Shown here in pieces: positions 56,198 through 57,452 of a DNA stretch of 57,452 nt. A model generated the notes under the pieces. It worked only from the letters and a program-made list of their open reading frames with translations, was not told where the DNA came from and made no database searches. The translations under genes were made by a program, and so were the position numbers. Position 1 is the first letter of the stretch. Each line of letters opens with the position of its first letter. The DNA comes from Massilia sp. BSC265 (GTDB lineage Bacteria; Pseudomonadota; Gammaproteobacteria; Burkholderiales; Burkholderiaceae_D), in NCBI RefSeq assembly GCF_000740675.1, contig NZ_JPXI01000008.1:1-57452 (forward strand), given 5' to 3'.

Positions 56198-57282
56198 CGA
56201 ACACCGACACCTTCTTCGGCGGCGCGCCGGAGGTGAACGCGTCGGCGCCCGGGCGCGTCAACCTGCTCGGCGAGCATACCGACTACAACGACGGCTTCAT
56301 GCTGCCGGTGGCGACCCCGCAGCGCACGCTGGTGGCGATGAGCCGCAGCGGCGACGACCACTTCCACTTCTATTCGCCGACTTTCGACAACACGGTCACC
56401 TTCCCGCACAACGGCAGTGCGCCGCAGGGCTACGGCAGCTATATCGAGGGCTGCATCCGGCTGGTGCAGGCCGAAGGCGTGGAGGTGCCGCCGCTGCGCG
56501 TCTACGTCACCACCAACCTGCCGGTCGGCTCGGGCCTGTCCTCATCCGCCGCGCTCGAGGTGGCGACCCTGCGCGCGCTGCGTGCGCTGCTCGGCTTCGA
56601 GCTCGACGACGTCAAGCTGGCCCGCATCGCCCAGCGCGCCGAGATCGAGTACGCGCACGTGAACTGCGGGATCATGGACCAGATGGCGTCCAGCCTGGCC
56701 GACGAGACCAGCATGCTGTTCATCGACGCGCGCACGCTGGAACACCGGCTGGTCAAGATGCCGCCGGACACCTCCCTGATCGTGGTCGACTCGGGGGTGG
56801 CGCGCAAGCTCGCCGCCAGCAAGTACAACGAGCGCCGCGCCGAGTGCGAGGAGGCGTCGCGCAAGCTGGGCGTGCAGGCGCTGCGCGACGTGCTGGACCC
56901 GGCATCGGTCGAAAGCCTGCCGTCGCCGATGCGCGAACGCGCCCGCCATGTGGTGCAGGAAAACCTGCGCGTGCTCGAAGCGGCGGACGGCGTGAGCGCC
57001 GAGCGTTTCGGCGAACTGATGAACGCGTCGCACTTCAGCCTGCGCGACGACTACGAAGTATCGATTCCCGAGCTGGACGAGCTGTGCGAGCACCTGCGTG
57101 CGGCGCCCGGCGTGCTCGGGGCACGCCTGACCGGCGCCGGCTTCGGCGGCGCCTGTGTGGCCTTGTGCCGGGCAGGTCAGGCCAGGCAAGCGGCCGCCGC
57201 CGCGCTGGCGGCCTATAACAAGAACGGACGACAGGGCCGGATCCTGGTTCCGGTTCCGACTGAACAGAAAGGACAACAATGA
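56194..57282 (+). CDS. galK: Galactokinase
   Basis: 362 residues, GHMP kinase. Phosphorylates galactose at C1 with ATP. The galactokinase signature PGRVNLLGEHTDYNDGF lies at about 20-36, the phosphate loop is LPVGSGLSSSAAL, and the third motif GARLTGAGFGGACVAL is near the C-terminus; the catalytic Asp sits in CGIMDQMAS. The start at 56194 overlaps the stop of the M24-like gene (ATGA); an upstream TTG frame (56170) is not needed. Its stop overlaps the start of the GH2 gene in the same way. Confidence 0.96.
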   Translation: MTNTDTFFGGAPEVNASAPGRVNLLGEHTDYNDGFMLPVATPQRTLVAMSRSGDDHFHFYSPTFDNTVTFPHNGSAPQGYGSYIEGCIRLVQAEGVEVPPLRVYVTTNLPVGSGLSSSAALEVATLRALRALLGFELDDVKLARIAQRAEIEYAHVNCGIMDQMASSLADETSMLFIDARTLEHRLVKMPPDTSLIVVDSGVARKLAASKYNERRAECEEASRKLGVQALRDVLDPASVESLPSPMRERARHVVQENLRVLEAADGVSAERFGELMNASHFSLRDDYEVSIPELDELCEHLRAAPGVLGARLTGAGFGGACVALCRAGQARQAAAAALAAYNKNGRQGRILVPVPTEQKGQQ

Positions 57283-57452
57283 ATCAGTTTGAGTATCCCC
57301 GTCCCCAATTGGTGCGCGACAACTGGATCAACCTCAACGGGAAGTGGCGCTTCTGCTTTGACGACGAGTTGACATACCATTTGCCCGACGCCAGTCCCGA
57401 GTGGACCCACGAAATCAACGTGCCGTTCGCGGTCGAGACGGAACTGAGCGGC
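57279..57452 (+). CDS. Glycoside hydrolase family 2 protein, N-terminal fragment
   Basis: 58 codons before the window ends. MNQFEYPRPQLVRDNWINLNG, then KWRFCFDDE and INVPFAVETELSG, is the start of the sugar-binding (jelly-roll) domain of GH2 enzymes (beta-galactosidase, beta-glucuronidase, beta-mannosidase group). The catalytic part lies outside, so the specificity is undetermined; its place in the gal operon favours a galactosidase. ATG overlaps the galK stop (ATGA); AAAGGACAAC serves as ribosome site. Confidence 0.85.
   Translation, partial: MNQFEYPRPQLVRDNWINLNGKWRFCFDDELTYHLPDASPEWTHEINVPFAVETELSG

Overview
The window reads as a piece of a high-GC betaproteobacterial chromosome, most likely an Oxalobacteraceae member of the Massilia/Telluria/Pseudoduganella group. 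This is an inference from protein character and gene order (UPF0114 - class I fumarase - murI; waaF - hldD; many sensor kinases and chemoreceptors); no search was run. The background is strongly G+C-rich with long shadow ORFs, against which a tRNA-linked island and a following A+T-rich patch (about 14.4-22.3 kb) stand out.

Layout. 1-1.4 kb: two tandem flagellin genes (the first cut by the window edge) with identical 5' ends. 1.6-7.4 kb: dusA, a chemoreceptor with a CheR/CheB tether, a periplasmic TonB-C-like protein, an exported Trp/Tyr-rich protein and a membrane diguanylate cyclase preceded by a G11 tract. 7.5-14.4 kb: tRNA-His, murI, fumarase, UPF0114, acs, three small genes and tRNA-Ser(GGA). 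14.4-20.3 kb: an integrative element in the 3' end of tRNA-Ser, bounded by 43-bp direct repeats. It has a core of tyrosine integrase, DUF4224-like protein and Rep_trans/MobT-like initiator, with an HNH nuclease and a RelA/SpoT-domain protein as edge cargo. 20.36-21.15 kb: five tandem 163-bp units, each holding a terminator-like hairpin and an inverted tRNA-Ser 3'-end remnant split by a small hairpin. 21.3-22.1 kb: a lone A+T-rich gene for a two-helix membrane protein.

22.4-36 kb: a TonB-dependent receptor with a DUF2946 partner, an ABC-F ATPase, the LPS heptose pair waaF-hldD, two sensor kinases, a secreted M28 peptidase and small enzymes. 36.3-42.4 kb: cheW with a second chemoreceptor, a porin, galM and a serine hydrolase. 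42.6-53.6 kb: a GAF-type hybrid kinase, a fumarylacetoacetase-fold enzyme, a uracil-DNA-glycosylase-like protein, an alpha/beta hydrolase, a lipoprotein SDR, an asparaginase, pirin and an M20 dipeptidase. 53.9-57.45 kb: a galactose operon, galT - M24-like - galK - GH2 (cut by the window end), with ATGA overlaps at every junction.

Functional themes are motility and chemotaxis with c-di-GMP and two-component signalling, envelope biogenesis, and galactoside use (GH2 glycosidase, GalM, GalK and GalT; no galE is visible here). The most unusual parts are the tRNA-Ser island with its neighbouring tRNA-derived array, the G11 tract before the diguanylate cyclase, and a dispersed palindromic repeat present at about 8.6 and 46.2 kb.
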